Assembly (NCBI RefSeq): GCF_003031585.1
Contig: NZ_PWAA01000033.1
Location: 207,250 to 271,249, forward strand
Reading direction: 5' to 3'
DNA from: Thalassobius sp. I31.1
GTDB taxonomy: Bacteria > Pseudomonadota > Alphaproteobacteria > Rhodobacterales > Rhodobacteraceae
Length of the DNA stretch: 64,000 bases
This document shows positions 45,923 through 55,078 of this stretch, in pieces. How positions within the stretch are numbered: the first letter of the stretch is position 1; every line of letters begins with the position of its first letter. The translations under genes were made by a program, and so were the position numbers. The notes under the pieces are model-generated. The model was given only the letters and a program-made list of their open reading frames with translations. It was not told the DNA's origin and ran no database searches.

Positions 45923-47221
45923 TCAACCCTTCGCGAACTCTGGCCAGGCCTCCATGCCCAGTTCACTAACGTCGAGACCGTTGATCTCTGCCTCTTCATC
46001 AACACGCAGACCTACAGTTGCGCGCAGGATCAGCCAGACAGCGGTTGAAGCCAGGGTGACAAAAGCACCGATCACCACGATTCCGGTCAACTGCGCCATC
46101 AGCGTTGCCCCGGGGTTGGTCAGAGCCACCGCCAGCGTCCCCCAGATGCCGGCAAACAGATGCACCGGGATCGCGCCCACAACGTCATCGATCTGCAGGC
46201 GATCCAGCAGAGGCACGGTGAAGACCACGATCACACCACCAACTGCGCCAATCAGTGTCGCCTGTCCAAGACCTGGGGTCAGAGGCTCTGCCGTGATCGC
46301 CACAAGACCCGCAAGTGCACCGTTGAGGATCATGGTCAGGTCGGGCTTTTTATAAAGCAGTTGGGTCAGCAACAGCACAGCCACCGCCCCGCCCGCCGCA
46401 GCGGCATTGGTGTTGGCGAAAATCCGGCCGATGTCCGCCACATTGGCAGCGTCATTCATCGCAAGCTGTGATCCACCGTTGAACCCGAACCAGCCCATCC
46501 AGAGGATAAACGTCCCAAGGGCCGCCAGGGCCAGGGCTGAACCGGGCATTGGATGTACGCGGCCGGCTTTGTATTTGCCAATACGCGGCCCAAGGATAAT
46601 TGCGCCTGTCAGCGCGGCCCAGCCACCGGCGGAATGCACAAGGGTAGAGCCCGCAAAATCCTGAAACCCCAAACCATCAAGGAACCCGCCACCCCATTTC
46701 CAGCTGGCCTCAATCGGGTAGATCAGGGCAACCAGCACGGTGACAAAAGCCAGAAAAGGCCAAAGCTTTACGCGTTCTGCCATGGCACCCGACACGATTG
46801 ACGCGGTGGTGGCGCAGAACATCAGCTGAAAGAAAAAGTCAGAGCCAACAGAAGCATAGGCAAGATCCGGTGTTGCGCCTTCCAGCCCGACGGGTTCCAG
46901 AACAGCCCGGGCAAATGTGCCGAAGACCCCGTCGATCAACCAGGCATCGCCCGGATACATCACGCCGTATCCAATGGCGTAATAGGCAATGGCCGCGATG
47001 GAAAACAAAGCGATGTTTTTTGTCAGCTGCATGGTCACGTTTTTCGAACGCACAAGCCCGGCTTCCAGCATGGCAAACCCTGCCGCCATCCAGAACACCA
47101 GCATGCCTGAAACCAGGAACATGAAGGTTGTGAAAATAAAGCCTGTGTCGGGCTGTGCTGCCTCCTGGGCCAACGCGGGTGTGGCGCTGATCAGAAGCGT
47201 GGGAAGGAGTAAGCGGAGCAT
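45923..47221 (-). CDS. amtB: Ammonium transporter Amt
   Basis: A 432-residue inner-membrane channel for ammonium with a signal-like N-terminus (LLLPTLLISATPALAQ) and eleven membrane segments. The twin histidines of the pore are in LVHSAGGW and AIPVHLFAG; GFAMLEAGLVRSKN and GWFGFNGGS are family marks. The cytoplasmic C-terminus includes EEAEINGLDVSELG, the helix contacted by PII in other Amt proteins. No glnK lies next to it, unlike the usual glnK-amtB operon. Alone between a terminator and a 270-bp upstream gap. Confidence 0.96.
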   Translation of the reverse strand: MLRLLLPTLLISATPALAQEAAQPDTGFIFTTFMFLVSGMLVFWMAAGFAMLEAGLVRSKNVTMQLTKNIALFSIAAIAYYAIGYGVMYPGDAWLIDGVFGTFARAVLEPVGLEGATPDLAYASVGSDFFFQLMFCATTASIVSGAMAERVKLWPFLAFVTVLVALIYPIEASWKWGGGFLDGLGFQDFAGSTLVHSAGGWAALTGAIILGPRIGKYKAGRVHPMPGSALALAALGTFILWMGWFGFNGGSQLAMNDAANVADIGRIFANTNAAAAGGAVAVLLLTQLLYKKPDLTMILNGALAGLVAITAEPLTPGLGQATLIGAVGGVIVVFTVPLLDRLQIDDVVGAIPVHLFAGIWGTLAVALTNPGATLMAQLTGIVVIGAFVTLASTAVWLILRATVGLRVDEEAEINGLDVSELGMEAWPEFAKG

Positions 47222-47493
47222 CTGTTTTCCTCATGTCTTGTCGCGGTATGACGCGGATTGTGCAGATGCAGCATGGGAAATTCCGGTCTTGAAAGGACAG
47301 GGTCTGGCAGGGAGTCCTGGTGCAAAATTCCCCTGATTGCCCGCTTGCTGACCAGCTATGCCTGAATTGCGGGCACAACGGGGAAATTGCAGGCAACCGT
47401 AAAATCGCCACTCCTATCGGTGATTCGTGATAAAACGTGCATGCCTGCCCCCACTGTTGTAAACCAAGACAAAACGCATAAGCGGATACAGAT
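47222..47493. other. Divergent promoter region amtB / class A PBP gene
   Basis: 272 bp without a supported gene. It must hold the promoters of both genes. A sigma54-type box for amtB was looked for by eye and not found. Confidence 0.5.
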
Positions 47494-49725
47494 ATGAGCG
47501 GTAAGAACACAGGTACAGGCGGTCGGCGGATCGTGGCAGAGCGGCGCTATTCAGACAGCGCGGCCAAACCGGCACAGCGCAAAGCTGCCCCGAAGCGGCA
47601 GGCACGCAAGACGACAAAGCGCCGGGCAAATAAGCCACGCGGGCCAATCCGGCGTCTGCTGGGCATCCTGATGTTGCCGTTTGTCTGGCTCTTCCGTCTG
47701 ATCTGGAAAATCACCTGGCGCGTGTCGCTGGTCTGTTTTGCCATTCTTGCCGCCGCCGTGTTTTATGTGTCGTCAACCCTGCCGGAAGACTACCGGGTGC
47801 TGGTTGATCAGCGTGTGCGCGGATCTGTGACGCTGCTGGATCGGGAAGGTCAGGTCTTTGCCTGGCGCGGCGATCAGTTTGGCGGGATGATCACGGCGGA
47901 TACCGTGTCCGATCATCTGCACAATGCCGTGGTCGCGACTGAGGATAAACGTTTCTATCGTCACTTCGGGATTTCGCCACGCGGGATTGCTTCGGCGGTG
48001 CGGATCAACCTGTCTGCGGGCCGTGGCCCATTGTCCGGGAACGGCGGTTCAACCATCACACAGCAGACCGCAAAGCTTCTGTGTCTGGGCGTGCCTTTTG
48101 ATCCGGAGACCTGGGAAGATGAAACCGCTTATGAAGCGGATTGCCGTCAGGGGTCTATCTGGCGCAAGGCGAAAGAAGCCATCTACGCCATGGCGCTGGA
48201 ACTGCGGTACACCAAGGAAGAAGTGCTGACGATCTATATGAACCGGGCTTTCCTGGGCGCGGGTGCCCGTGGGTTCGAAGCGGCATCTCAGCGGTATTTC
48301 GGGAAATCCGCCAATGAAGTTGGCCCGGCAGAGGCTGCGATGCTGGCGGGGCTTTTGAAAGCGCCGTCGCGTTATGCACCGACGAATAATCTGGAACGGT
48401 CCCGCGATCGGGGTGCTACGGTTCTGAAGCTGATGAATGATCAGGGCTATCTGTCTGACGCACAACATGCGCAGGCGGTTGAAAACCCTGCCAGCCTGTC
48501 CCAGGCGGCGGCTGCGGAAGCCGGGGGATATTTTGCGGATTGGGTCATGCGATCCGGACCGGAAATCTTCACCCGCAACACCACGGAAGATGTGATCATC
48601 CGCACAAGCTTTGATCAGGAAATTCAGGCGTCCACCGAAGAAGCCATGCAACTGGTGTTTCAGGAACGCGTCAGCGCAGAGTCCACCGCCCAGGCCGCGA
48701 TTGTCGTGATGAGCGCCGATGGTGCGGTACGGGCCATGGTTGGCGGACGGGACGTGCGGGCAAGCGGGGCGTTCAACCGCGCGACCCAGGCGCACCGTCA
48801 GACAGGATCGGCGTTTAAACCTTTCCTGTATGCCGCCGCGATGGAGCTGGGCTATACGCCAAATGACTATGTGGTTGATGCGGAACTGTGCATCGATGTG
48901 CCGGGGTCCAGTCGCTATTGCCCGCGCAACTATACCAACCGTTTCTACGGCAATGTCACCCTGACCCAGGCCCTTGCGCAGTCCCTGAACACAGCAGCGG
49001 TGCGGATTTCTGAAGCCATGGGGCGCGATAACGTCCGCAAGATCGCCAATGATTTTGGCCTGCAAAGTGACCTTGCCGAAGGTCCGGCGCTGGCGCTTGG
49101 GGCGTCTGAAAGCACGCTTTTGCAGATGACCGGCGCTTATGCCGGGATCCTGAATGGCGGATCAACCGTCACACCTTACGGGCTGGTTGAACTGCGCCTG
49201 CAGGGCGACAGCACACCGGTGATTACCCAGGAAGGTGGCATTGGGGAACGGGTGATTTCCCGTCGTGCCGCCGAACATCTGACCTATATGATGAGCCGCG
49301 TGGTCGCGGAAGGCACCGGGGTTCGCGCACAGCTGGATGGCTGGCAGATCGCGGGCAAGACCGGCACGACACAAGGGGCGAAAGATGCCTGGTTCATCGG
49401 CTTTACGGCGGATTATGTCGTGGGTGTCTGGATGGGCAATGATGACAATAAACCCCTGCGCGGCGTGACCGGTGGCGGTCTGCCGGCAACCATCTGGCAT
49501 GAGGTTATGGCACGCATCACCGCAGGCGTGGCCCCGCGCCCGCTGCCGATGATTGATCCCGGCCCGGCGGCACCACTTGTCAGCCAGGAAGAACTGGCCC
49601 GTCAGGCGGCTGAAGAAGCAAGACGTCAGCAACAGGAACAACAGCGCCAACAGCGTCAGAACCGGCGCAACAATACGGATAGTGCGATTAATAATCTGTT
49701 GAACGGTTTGTTTGGCAATAACTGA
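47494..49725 (+). CDS. Class A penicillin-binding protein (PBP1A family)
   Basis: A 743-residue bifunctional peptidoglycan synthase. A strongly basic cytoplasmic head (about 50 residues) precedes one membrane segment (about 70-92). The glycosyltransferase domain has ATEDKRFYRHFG with the catalytic Glu and GGSTITQQTAK. The transpeptidase domain has the nucleophile Ser in TGSAFKPF, SLNTAAVR and KTGTTQGAKDAW. The C-terminus ends in a Gln/Arg/Asn-rich low-complexity tail (EEARRQQQEQQRQQRQ). A bidirectional terminator follows. Confidence 0.96.
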   Translation: MSGKNTGTGGRRIVAERRYSDSAAKPAQRKAAPKRQARKTTKRRANKPRGPIRRLLGILMLPFVWLFRLIWKITWRVSLVCFAILAAAVFYVSSTLPEDYRVLVDQRVRGSVTLLDREGQVFAWRGDQFGGMITADTVSDHLHNAVVATEDKRFYRHFGISPRGIASAVRINLSAGRGPLSGNGGSTITQQTAKLLCLGVPFDPETWEDETAYEADCRQGSIWRKAKEAIYAMALELRYTKEEVLTIYMNRAFLGAGARGFEAASQRYFGKSANEVGPAEAAMLAGLLKAPSRYAPTNNLERSRDRGATVLKLMNDQGYLSDAQHAQAVENPASLSQAAAAEAGGYFADWVMRSGPEIFTRNTTEDVIIRTSFDQEIQASTEEAMQLVFQERVSAESTAQAAIVVMSADGAVRAMVGGRDVRASGAFNRATQAHRQTGSAFKPFLYAAAMELGYTPNDYVVDAELCIDVPGSSRYCPRNYTNRFYGNVTLTQALAQSLNTAAVRISEAMGRDNVRKIANDFGLQSDLAEGPALALGASESTLLQMTGAYAGILNGGSTVTPYGLVELRLQGDSTPVITQEGGIGERVISRRAAEHLTYMMSRVVAEGTGVRAQLDGWQIAGKTGTTQGAKDAWFIGFTADYVVGVWMGNDDNKPLRGVTGGGLPATIWHEVMARITAGVAPRPLPMIDPGPAAPLVSQEELARQAAEEARRQQQEQQRQQRQNRRNNTDSAINNLLNGLFGNN

Positions 49726-49731
49726 TCTGAA

Positions 49732-49767
49732 AAAGAAAAGGCCCGCTGTATCGCGGGCCTTTTCTTT
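49732..49767. terminator. Bidirectional intrinsic terminator
   Basis: AAAGAAAAGGCCCGC (49732-49746) pairs with GCGGGCCTTTTCTTT (49753-49767), 6-nt loop, with A and T tracts in symmetrical positions. It serves the PBP gene and, on the other strand, the gene ending at 49766. The leader TGATCTGAAAAAGAAAAGGC (49723-49742), beginning with the PBP stop codon, is identical to 58196-58215. Confidence 0.92.
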
Positions 49768-50284
49768 ATTCTGTGACTGTCTCAGGTTCTGCTGTAGCGT
49801 CCTGAAGCTCTGCCGTGTCTGATGCAGGTTCTGCTGTCTCTGCCGGGGTTGCTGCGGGCTCTTCGACTGCTTCCGGTGGATCTTCGGGCTGTTCGCCGAT
49901 CAGTTCTTCAACCAGTTCTTCAGCGGTACATTTGTCAAACTGGAACGCGAACCCATCCCAGACCATATACAGGCCACCGTCCGCCGCGCGCATGATCATG
50001 GTGCGGGCTTCCCAGGGTTGGGGGGCGGTGCCGTTTTCGTCCAGGTAGCCTTCGCAATACATGTCATACAGCGTGGCGTTCATATTGCGGACTTCGACCG
50101 GCTGGCGCATCTCGCAGATGGCTTCATTGCCGAAGAACATATCGCCTTCGATCCGGATCGCCCCGCCTTCCACGCCAAACCGGGCGCAATCCGCCAGGCC
50201 CTGACGATAGGTGCCATCCCAGGGGCCGGCAAGCGCCAGCCCCGGTGACAGCATCAGAGGCAAAAGAAACCGGTTCAGTTTCAT
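49766..50284 (-). CDS. Secreted protein with acidic Pro/Ala/Thr-rich tail
   Basis: A 172-residue protein with a Sec signal (FLLPLMLSPGLALA, cleavage before GPWDG). The globular part has four Cys (ADCARF, AICEMR, MYCEGY, DKCTAE), consistent with two disulfides in the periplasm. The last 45 residues are low-complexity Glu/Pro/Ala/Thr. Not recognised. It sits 4 bp after mlaC and probably belongs to the mlaA-mlaC transcript. Confidence 0.65.
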   Translation of the reverse strand: MKLNRFLLPLMLSPGLALAGPWDGTYRQGLADCARFGVEGGAIRIEGDMFFGNEAICEMRQPVEVRNMNATLYDMYCEGYLDENGTAPQPWEARTMIMRAADGGLYMVWDGFAFQFDKCTAEELVEELIGEQPEDPPEAVEEPAATPAETAEPASDTAELQDATAEPETVTE

Positions 50285-50288
50285 GCGG

Positions 50289-50885
50289 CTATCCAGCGTT
50301 GTGCAGATCAGCGATCAGACGATCCAGATCTCCGCCCCGGCTGTCAAGCATCGCGCCGATTTCTTCGCGTTCCACACGGGTCAGGCTGATGCCTTCAATG
50401 ACCATATCAAAGAACAGGTTACGACCACCGGCTTCCTTCACAAGGAAATCCACGCGGAACGGCGCACTGCCCTGCAGTTGGGTGTTTGTGCGGACCTCAA
50501 ACCAGCTTTTGACCGGACGGGAATCCTCAACATCAATGCGACCCCCGATGAATTCGCGAAAACGGCGGCCATATTTGCGGGCGATATAGCCTTCAAACGC
50601 AGCCACAAAAGCGCGACGCTGACTGTCAGACGCTGACCGTGCATCCGCACCCAGGCAACGCAGAGCGATCACTGTGGTGTTGGCGTATTGCTGAAACACA
50701 CCTTCAAAACGGCGCAGCATCCGGCCCTCGGATTGGCCAGAATTGATGATGGCATTGATCTCATCCACAACCTGGGTCACCAGGGCTGACGCCTGACGCG
50801 CATTCAGCGCGAAGGACGCGGTCGGCAGCAAAGCCAGGGCAGATGTTGCGGCCATCAGGCCTGCGGTAAAACCGCGACGTGTCAT
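50289..50885 (-). CDS. mlaC: MlaC-like phospholipid-binding periplasmic protein
   Basis: A 198-residue Ttg2D/MlaC family protein carrying phospholipid between MlaA and the inner-membrane MlaFEDB transporter. The ATG at 50885 begins MTRRGFTAGL, a twin-arginine-like signal, cleaved near ASFA. The domain shows RFEGVFQQYANTTVIAL, FVAAFEGYIARKYGRRF (in part) and LDRLIADLHN at the end. The start lies 8 bp from the mlaA stop; frames from 50927 are artefacts. No mlaFED here. Confidence 0.88.
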   Translation of the reverse strand: MTRRGFTAGLMAATSALALLPTASFALNARQASALVTQVVDEINAIINSGQSEGRMLRRFEGVFQQYANTTVIALRCLGADARSASDSQRRAFVAAFEGYIARKYGRRFREFIGGRIDVEDSRPVKSWFEVRTNTQLQGSAPFRVDFLVKEAGGRNLFFDMVIEGISLTRVEREEIGAMLDSRGGDLDRLIADLHNAG

Positions 50886-50892
50886 TTTTGAA

Positions 50893-51663
50893 CTATTCAC
50901 CGTAAAGCTCCTCAAACAGGGCATCAATTTCGTCGACTTCTTCTTCAGTCACTTCGATTCCCAACTCAAACCGGCGGTTCTGCAGATACAGGTTCCGTGC
51001 CTGAGCATAGCTGTCTTCGCTTTCATAAAGCAAAGCATTGATGGTCGAAGCGTATTCATAGCGATCCCCGATTCGGGACAGACCTGTCGCCGTCGGGCTG
51101 AGCAGGTTTTCCGGGGAATCAAGCGCATAGCCCAGCGGGTTGGTGAAAAGATCCACCACGCGACCAACAGTGTGGCGTTCTGTAGAAGGACCAACCAGCG
51201 GCAGTTCTACATAGCGACCTTCGCCAAAGCCCCATTTATACAGGGTTTCCCCAAAATCAGTCGTTTCTTCTTCCAGGCCAAAATCATTGCCAGCCGGATC
51301 ACCGATGCCGCCAAACCCAAGGGTCGTGTTGATCAGGAAGCGGAAGGAATTGCGGGTTGCGCCTTCAAGGTCCAGCTGCAGCAGGTTGTTCACAACGCGA
51401 CCAGGCAGGGCAAAGTTTGATGCCACGCGGCCAACCCCCTGACGGGTTTCACGGGACAACCCACGACCATAGGCGTTGGATGCGGGCTGCAGAATTGCCT
51501 TGTCGACCGCCAGGTTGAAATTATGTGTCCGGCGATTTGCGTCTTCATGCGGGTCACGCACGCCAACACCATCGCCATCCTGACTACAGGCGGCAAGGAA
51601 AACAGCGGTGCTGACAAGGGTCAGAACCTTTGAAATTCGGGATTTGATGCGGATACCGGTCAC
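50893..51663 (-). CDS. mlaA: MlaA (VacJ) outer-membrane lipoprotein
   Basis: A 256-residue lipoprotein with lipobox LAACS (Cys26) that removes phospholipid from the outer leaflet of the outer membrane. RDPHEDANRRTHNFNLAVD (in part EDANRRTHNFN), NFALPGRVVNNLLQ, FRFLINTTLGFGGIGDPA and YVELPLVGPSTERHTVG are family marks. The acidic C-terminal helix EVTEEEVDEIDALFEEL is typical of alphaproteobacteria. First gene of mlaA-mlaC. Confidence 0.96.
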   Translation of the reverse strand: MTGIRIKSRISKVLTLVSTAVFLAACSQDGDGVGVRDPHEDANRRTHNFNLAVDKAILQPASNAYGRGLSRETRQGVGRVASNFALPGRVVNNLLQLDLEGATRNSFRFLINTTLGFGGIGDPAGNDFGLEEETTDFGETLYKWGFGEGRYVELPLVGPSTERHTVGRVVDLFTNPLGYALDSPENLLSPTATGLSRIGDRYEYASTINALLYESEDSYAQARNLYLQNRRFELGIEVTEEEVDEIDALFEELYGE

Positions 51664-51873
51664 TGAATTACCCTTGTCGCTGATCTGTTATGGCGCATGA
51701 TACTATGACATGTGATTGTCAGAGAGCGGATAAACAAGTATTTCACGAAAATGTCGAGAGGTGTGAATGGTGCTGATACAAAGGTTGTGGCCGCAAGGCG
51801 ACAGAAATTTACCTGAAGTTTGATCTTTTCACTCATATTTTACGAACAATAAGCAAAAAGGCACAACGATTTC
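51664..51873. other. Divergent promoter region mlaA / type I secretion genes
   Basis: 210 bp, A/T-rich at both ends, no supported gene and no clear repeat. Confidence 0.5.
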
Positions 51874-53625
51874 ATGGCAAAGCCTGACAGCAGACTGACA
51901 GAGGCCGGATCGGCGGAACTTCGCGAAGTCCTGAACAGAAGCCGGGGAATCCTCGCTTTTGTCGGCATTCTCAGCACTTTCGTAAACCTTCTGATGCTGA
52001 CTGGTCCGATGTTTATGTTGCAGATTTACGGCAATGTTCTGACCAGCCGGTCCGAAGAAACGCTGATTGCACTGACCGTCCTTGTTGCCTTTCTGTATGG
52101 ATTGATGGGCATTCTGGATCACACCCGCGGCCGCCTGCTGAGCCGGGTTGGCGCACGGTTTCAGTCTGCGCTGGATAAACGGGTGTTTGATGCAACGCTT
52201 CAGGCCAACATGCGCCCCGCCCTGCAAGGCACCCCTCAGCGGGTAAGAGGCGTGCAGGATCTGGAATCTGTCCAGCGCCTGCTGAGTTCGCCGGTTCTTT
52301 CTGCCTGTTTTGACGTGCCCTTCACCCCGATATTCCTTGCCGGCCTCTGGTTTTTCCACCCATGGCTTGGCACCCTTGCTATGACCGGGGGTGGTTTTCT
52401 GATCATCCTGACCCTGATCAGCACCCGCATGACACGTCGCCCGGTGATCGAGGCCCAGACCAGCAGCATTCTGGCGAACCGTATGGCAGATAGCCTGCAA
52501 AACGACCCGGAAATGGTGCAAAGCCTTGGCATGCAGGGCACTGCGTTCACCCGTTGGTACAGGTTGCGGCGACAGGCGCTGAACAAATCCCTGGCATCCG
52601 GTGACCTGGTTGCACGTTTCTCGGCCTCGACCAAATCAATCCGCCTGTTCCTGCAATCCGCCATGCTGGCGCTGGGGGCTTTTCTTGTTCTGCGCGGCGA
52701 ACTGAACCCGGGTGCTATGATCGCAGGTTCCATTCTGATGGGCCGTGCGTTAGCCCCGATTGAACAGGCCATCGGAAACTGGGCTGTGGTGCAGCAGGGG
52801 CGTAAAGGGTGGGATAGCCTGGCCCTTTTGCTGAGCCAGGTGCCCGCGGAGACCCCGCGTACATCACTGCCGAAACCTAAGGCACATCTGCAGGTGAAAC
52901 AGCTTACGGTCGTCCCCCCTGGGGAAAGCCAGGCCGCCCTGCGTCAGGTCAGCTTTGAGGTCAAACCCGGCCAGGCTATTGGGGTGATCGGGCCAAGTGG
53001 CGCGGGGAAATCATCCCTTGCCCGTACAATTTCCGGCGTCTGGAAAGCGGCTGGCGGCCAGATCCGCCTGGACGGTGCAACACTTGATCAATACGGCCCT
53101 GACGATCTGGGCCTGCACATTGGCTATCTGCCACAGCGGGTGGAACTGTTTGAAGGCACGCTTGCGGAAAACATTGCAGGCCTGCAGGAAAACCCGGATG
53201 CGGAGGCTGTGATTGCCGCCGCACAGAAAGCAGATGCCCATAAGCTGATCCTGAGCCTGCCGGAAGGCTATGACACAAAAATCGACACGCAGAACAGCCG
53301 CCTGTCCGGCGGACAGGTGCAACGTATTGGCCTGGCACGGGCCTTGTTTGGTGACCCGGCCCTTGTCATCCTCGATGAACCGAATTCGAACCTTGATAAC
53401 GAGGGATCTGTCGCCGCAAACAATGCTATCAAAGCTTTGAAAGCAGAAGGTAAAATCGTGATGATCATGGCCCACCGCCCGGCGGCCATTCAGGAATGTG
53501 AACTGCTTCTGATGCTGGAAAACGGAAACATGCGGGCATTTGGCCCCAAAGACGAAGTCCTGCGGGCTGTGGTGCAGAATCACAAAGACGTAAAAGATAA
53601 ATCCACCCCCGGAGGTGTCACATGA
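51874..53625 (+). CDS. Type I secretion system ABC transporter (PrtD/HlyB-like)
   Basis: A 583-residue inner-membrane exporter half. The N-terminal transmembrane domain (about 30-310) lacks a C39 peptidase or peptidase-like domain, as in the PrtD/PrsD/AprD branch. The ATPase has Walker A GPSGAGKSS near 372, signature LSGGQVQRIGLARAL near 476 and Walker B LVILDEPNSNLD near 497. It should export a repeats-in-toxin-like or similar C-terminal-signal protein. It overlaps the HlyD-family gene by 4 bp. No outer-membrane channel and no substrate gene is seen nearby. Confidence 0.93.
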   Translation: MAKPDSRLTEAGSAELREVLNRSRGILAFVGILSTFVNLLMLTGPMFMLQIYGNVLTSRSEETLIALTVLVAFLYGLMGILDHTRGRLLSRVGARFQSALDKRVFDATLQANMRPALQGTPQRVRGVQDLESVQRLLSSPVLSACFDVPFTPIFLAGLWFFHPWLGTLAMTGGGFLIILTLISTRMTRRPVIEAQTSSILANRMADSLQNDPEMVQSLGMQGTAFTRWYRLRRQALNKSLASGDLVARFSASTKSIRLFLQSAMLALGAFLVLRGELNPGAMIAGSILMGRALAPIEQAIGNWAVVQQGRKGWDSLALLLSQVPAETPRTSLPKPKAHLQVKQLTVVPPGESQAALRQVSFEVKPGQAIGVIGPSGAGKSSLARTISGVWKAAGGQIRLDGATLDQYGPDDLGLHIGYLPQRVELFEGTLAENIAGLQENPDAEAVIAAAQKADAHKLILSLPEGYDTKIDTQNSRLSGGQVQRIGLARALFGDPALVILDEPNSNLDNEGSVAANNAIKALKAEGKIVMIMAHRPAAIQECELLLMLENGNMRAFGPKDEVLRAVVQNHKDVKDKSTPGGVT

Positions 53626-54941
53626 AGATGCAGCACAACCCGGATGAGGTTGATTTCCCAATTCGCGGCCGGATCATCACCGGCGTAGTCGCGCTTGGCA
53701 TCCTTTTGGGGGGCGGTGGGCTATGGGCTTTTACCACGCAGATCGCCGGGGCCGTCGTCAGCAGCGGCCAGATCCGCGTCGAACAGCAAAGTCAGGCTGT
53801 CCAGCATCCCGATGGCGGTGTGGTTGAAGAAATTCTGGTGGAAGAAGGTGAACTTGTTCAGCGCGGCGATCTTCTGATTCGCCTTGATCCGGCTTTGTTA
53901 CAATCTGAACTGACCGGGCAGGTTGAACAGCGTTACGAACTTCTGGCCAGCATGGCCCGGTTCGAAGCCGAACGCGACAATGCAGAAACCCCTGTTTTTT
54001 CTGATGAACTCATGGATGGGGCAGCAGAAAGTGCCAGGCTGCGCGGGTTGATGATAAGTCAGGAAACCCTGTTTGAAACCCGCCGCACCACGTTGCAGCA
54101 TACCCTGGATCAGTTGCAGAACCGCAAAACCCAGATCAATCTGCAACTGGAAGGAATCGCGGCCCAGCATAACTCTCTCAATCGACAGATTGAACTGCTG
54201 CGCCAGGAATTGGAAACCCAGCAAAGCCTGCTGGACCGGGGGTTGTCACAGGCTGCAACAGTCCTGGCCCTGCAACGGGAAGAGGCCCGCCTTCTGGGTC
54301 AGATCGGCGAATTCACCGCCACAGCTGCACGCGCGAACGAACAGATTTCTGAAATTGACCTCGAAGCCCTGAGTCTGACCAGTCAGCGCCGCGAAGATGC
54401 GATTTCGGCCATCAGCAGTCTGCGCTATGAACTGATCACAATCACGACCCAGATCACCAGCCTTCAGGAACGCCTGCAACGTCTTGACGTTCATGCACCT
54501 GTGTCAGGTGTTGTGCATGGGCTGAAGGTTTTCGCCCCCCGTGCAGTGCTGCGCCCGGCGGATGATGTCATGGCATTGATCCCACAGGACCGGCCCCTGG
54601 TGCTTGTTGTGAATATTGAACCCATTCACATCGACCAGATCTATATACAGCAACCGGCAACTCTGCGCTTCCCGGCCTTCAGCGCCCAGGACACGCCGGA
54701 ACTGTTTGGCTACGTGTCCAAAGTTTCCGCCGATGCGTTTACCGATGAAAACACCGGCGCGAATTATTACCGCGCAGAGGTGGCCCTGAATGAAGGCGAA
54801 GCCGCCCGTCTGCCGCAGGATGTCACCCTGCTGCCCGGGATGCCGGTCGAAGCCTATATCCGCACCAGCGACCGCACCCCGATCACTTACCTTGTGAAAC
54901 CGCTGTCGGATTACTTTAACCGGGCGTTCCGCGAGGATTAA
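53622..54941 (+). CDS. Type I secretion membrane-fusion protein (HlyD/PrtE family)
   Basis: A 439-residue periplasmic adaptor. One membrane segment (about 21-40: IITGVVALGILLGGGGLW in part) precedes a lipoyl-like half (VQHPDGGVVEEILVEEGELVQ in part), a long coiled coil (about 95-280) and the second lipoyl/beta-barrel region (VHAPVSGVVHGLKV; YYRAEVALNE; LLPGMPVEAYIRT). Works with the upstream ABC protein and a TolC-like channel encoded elsewhere. Its last codons lie inside a 22-bp tandem duplication. Confidence 0.93.
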   Translation: MKMQHNPDEVDFPIRGRIITGVVALGILLGGGGLWAFTTQIAGAVVSSGQIRVEQQSQAVQHPDGGVVEEILVEEGELVQRGDLLIRLDPALLQSELTGQVEQRYELLASMARFEAERDNAETPVFSDELMDGAAESARLRGLMISQETLFETRRTTLQHTLDQLQNRKTQINLQLEGIAAQHNSLNRQIELLRQELETQQSLLDRGLSQAATVLALQREEARLLGQIGEFTATAARANEQISEIDLEALSLTSQRREDAISAISSLRYELITITTQITSLQERLQRLDVHAPVSGVVHGLKVFAPRAVLRPADDVMALIPQDRPLVLVVNIEPIHIDQIYIQQPATLRFPAFSAQDTPELFGYVSKVSADAFTDENTGANYYRAEVALNEGEAARLPQDVTLLPGMPVEAYIRTSDRTPITYLVKPLSDYFNRAFRED

Positions 54942-54973
54942 GCGGCTCACAGTCGAGGATTAAGCGGCTCACA
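54932..54973 (+). repeat. 22-bp tandem duplication over the HlyD-type stop codon
   Basis: CGAGGATTAAGCGGCTCACA occurs at 54932-54951 and again at 54954-54973, separated by GT. The first copy contains the last codons and stop of the adaptor gene. Confidence 0.95.
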
Positions 54974-55078
54974 ATAAGGTGTCGCGATTTCTGCCAGGAG
55001 GCAGCGATACCCTCTTTCTTTTCGCCTGTTTTCGGTTCAGTGTCGCGCCAGACAAACGCGTTAACTGACAGGTGTATC

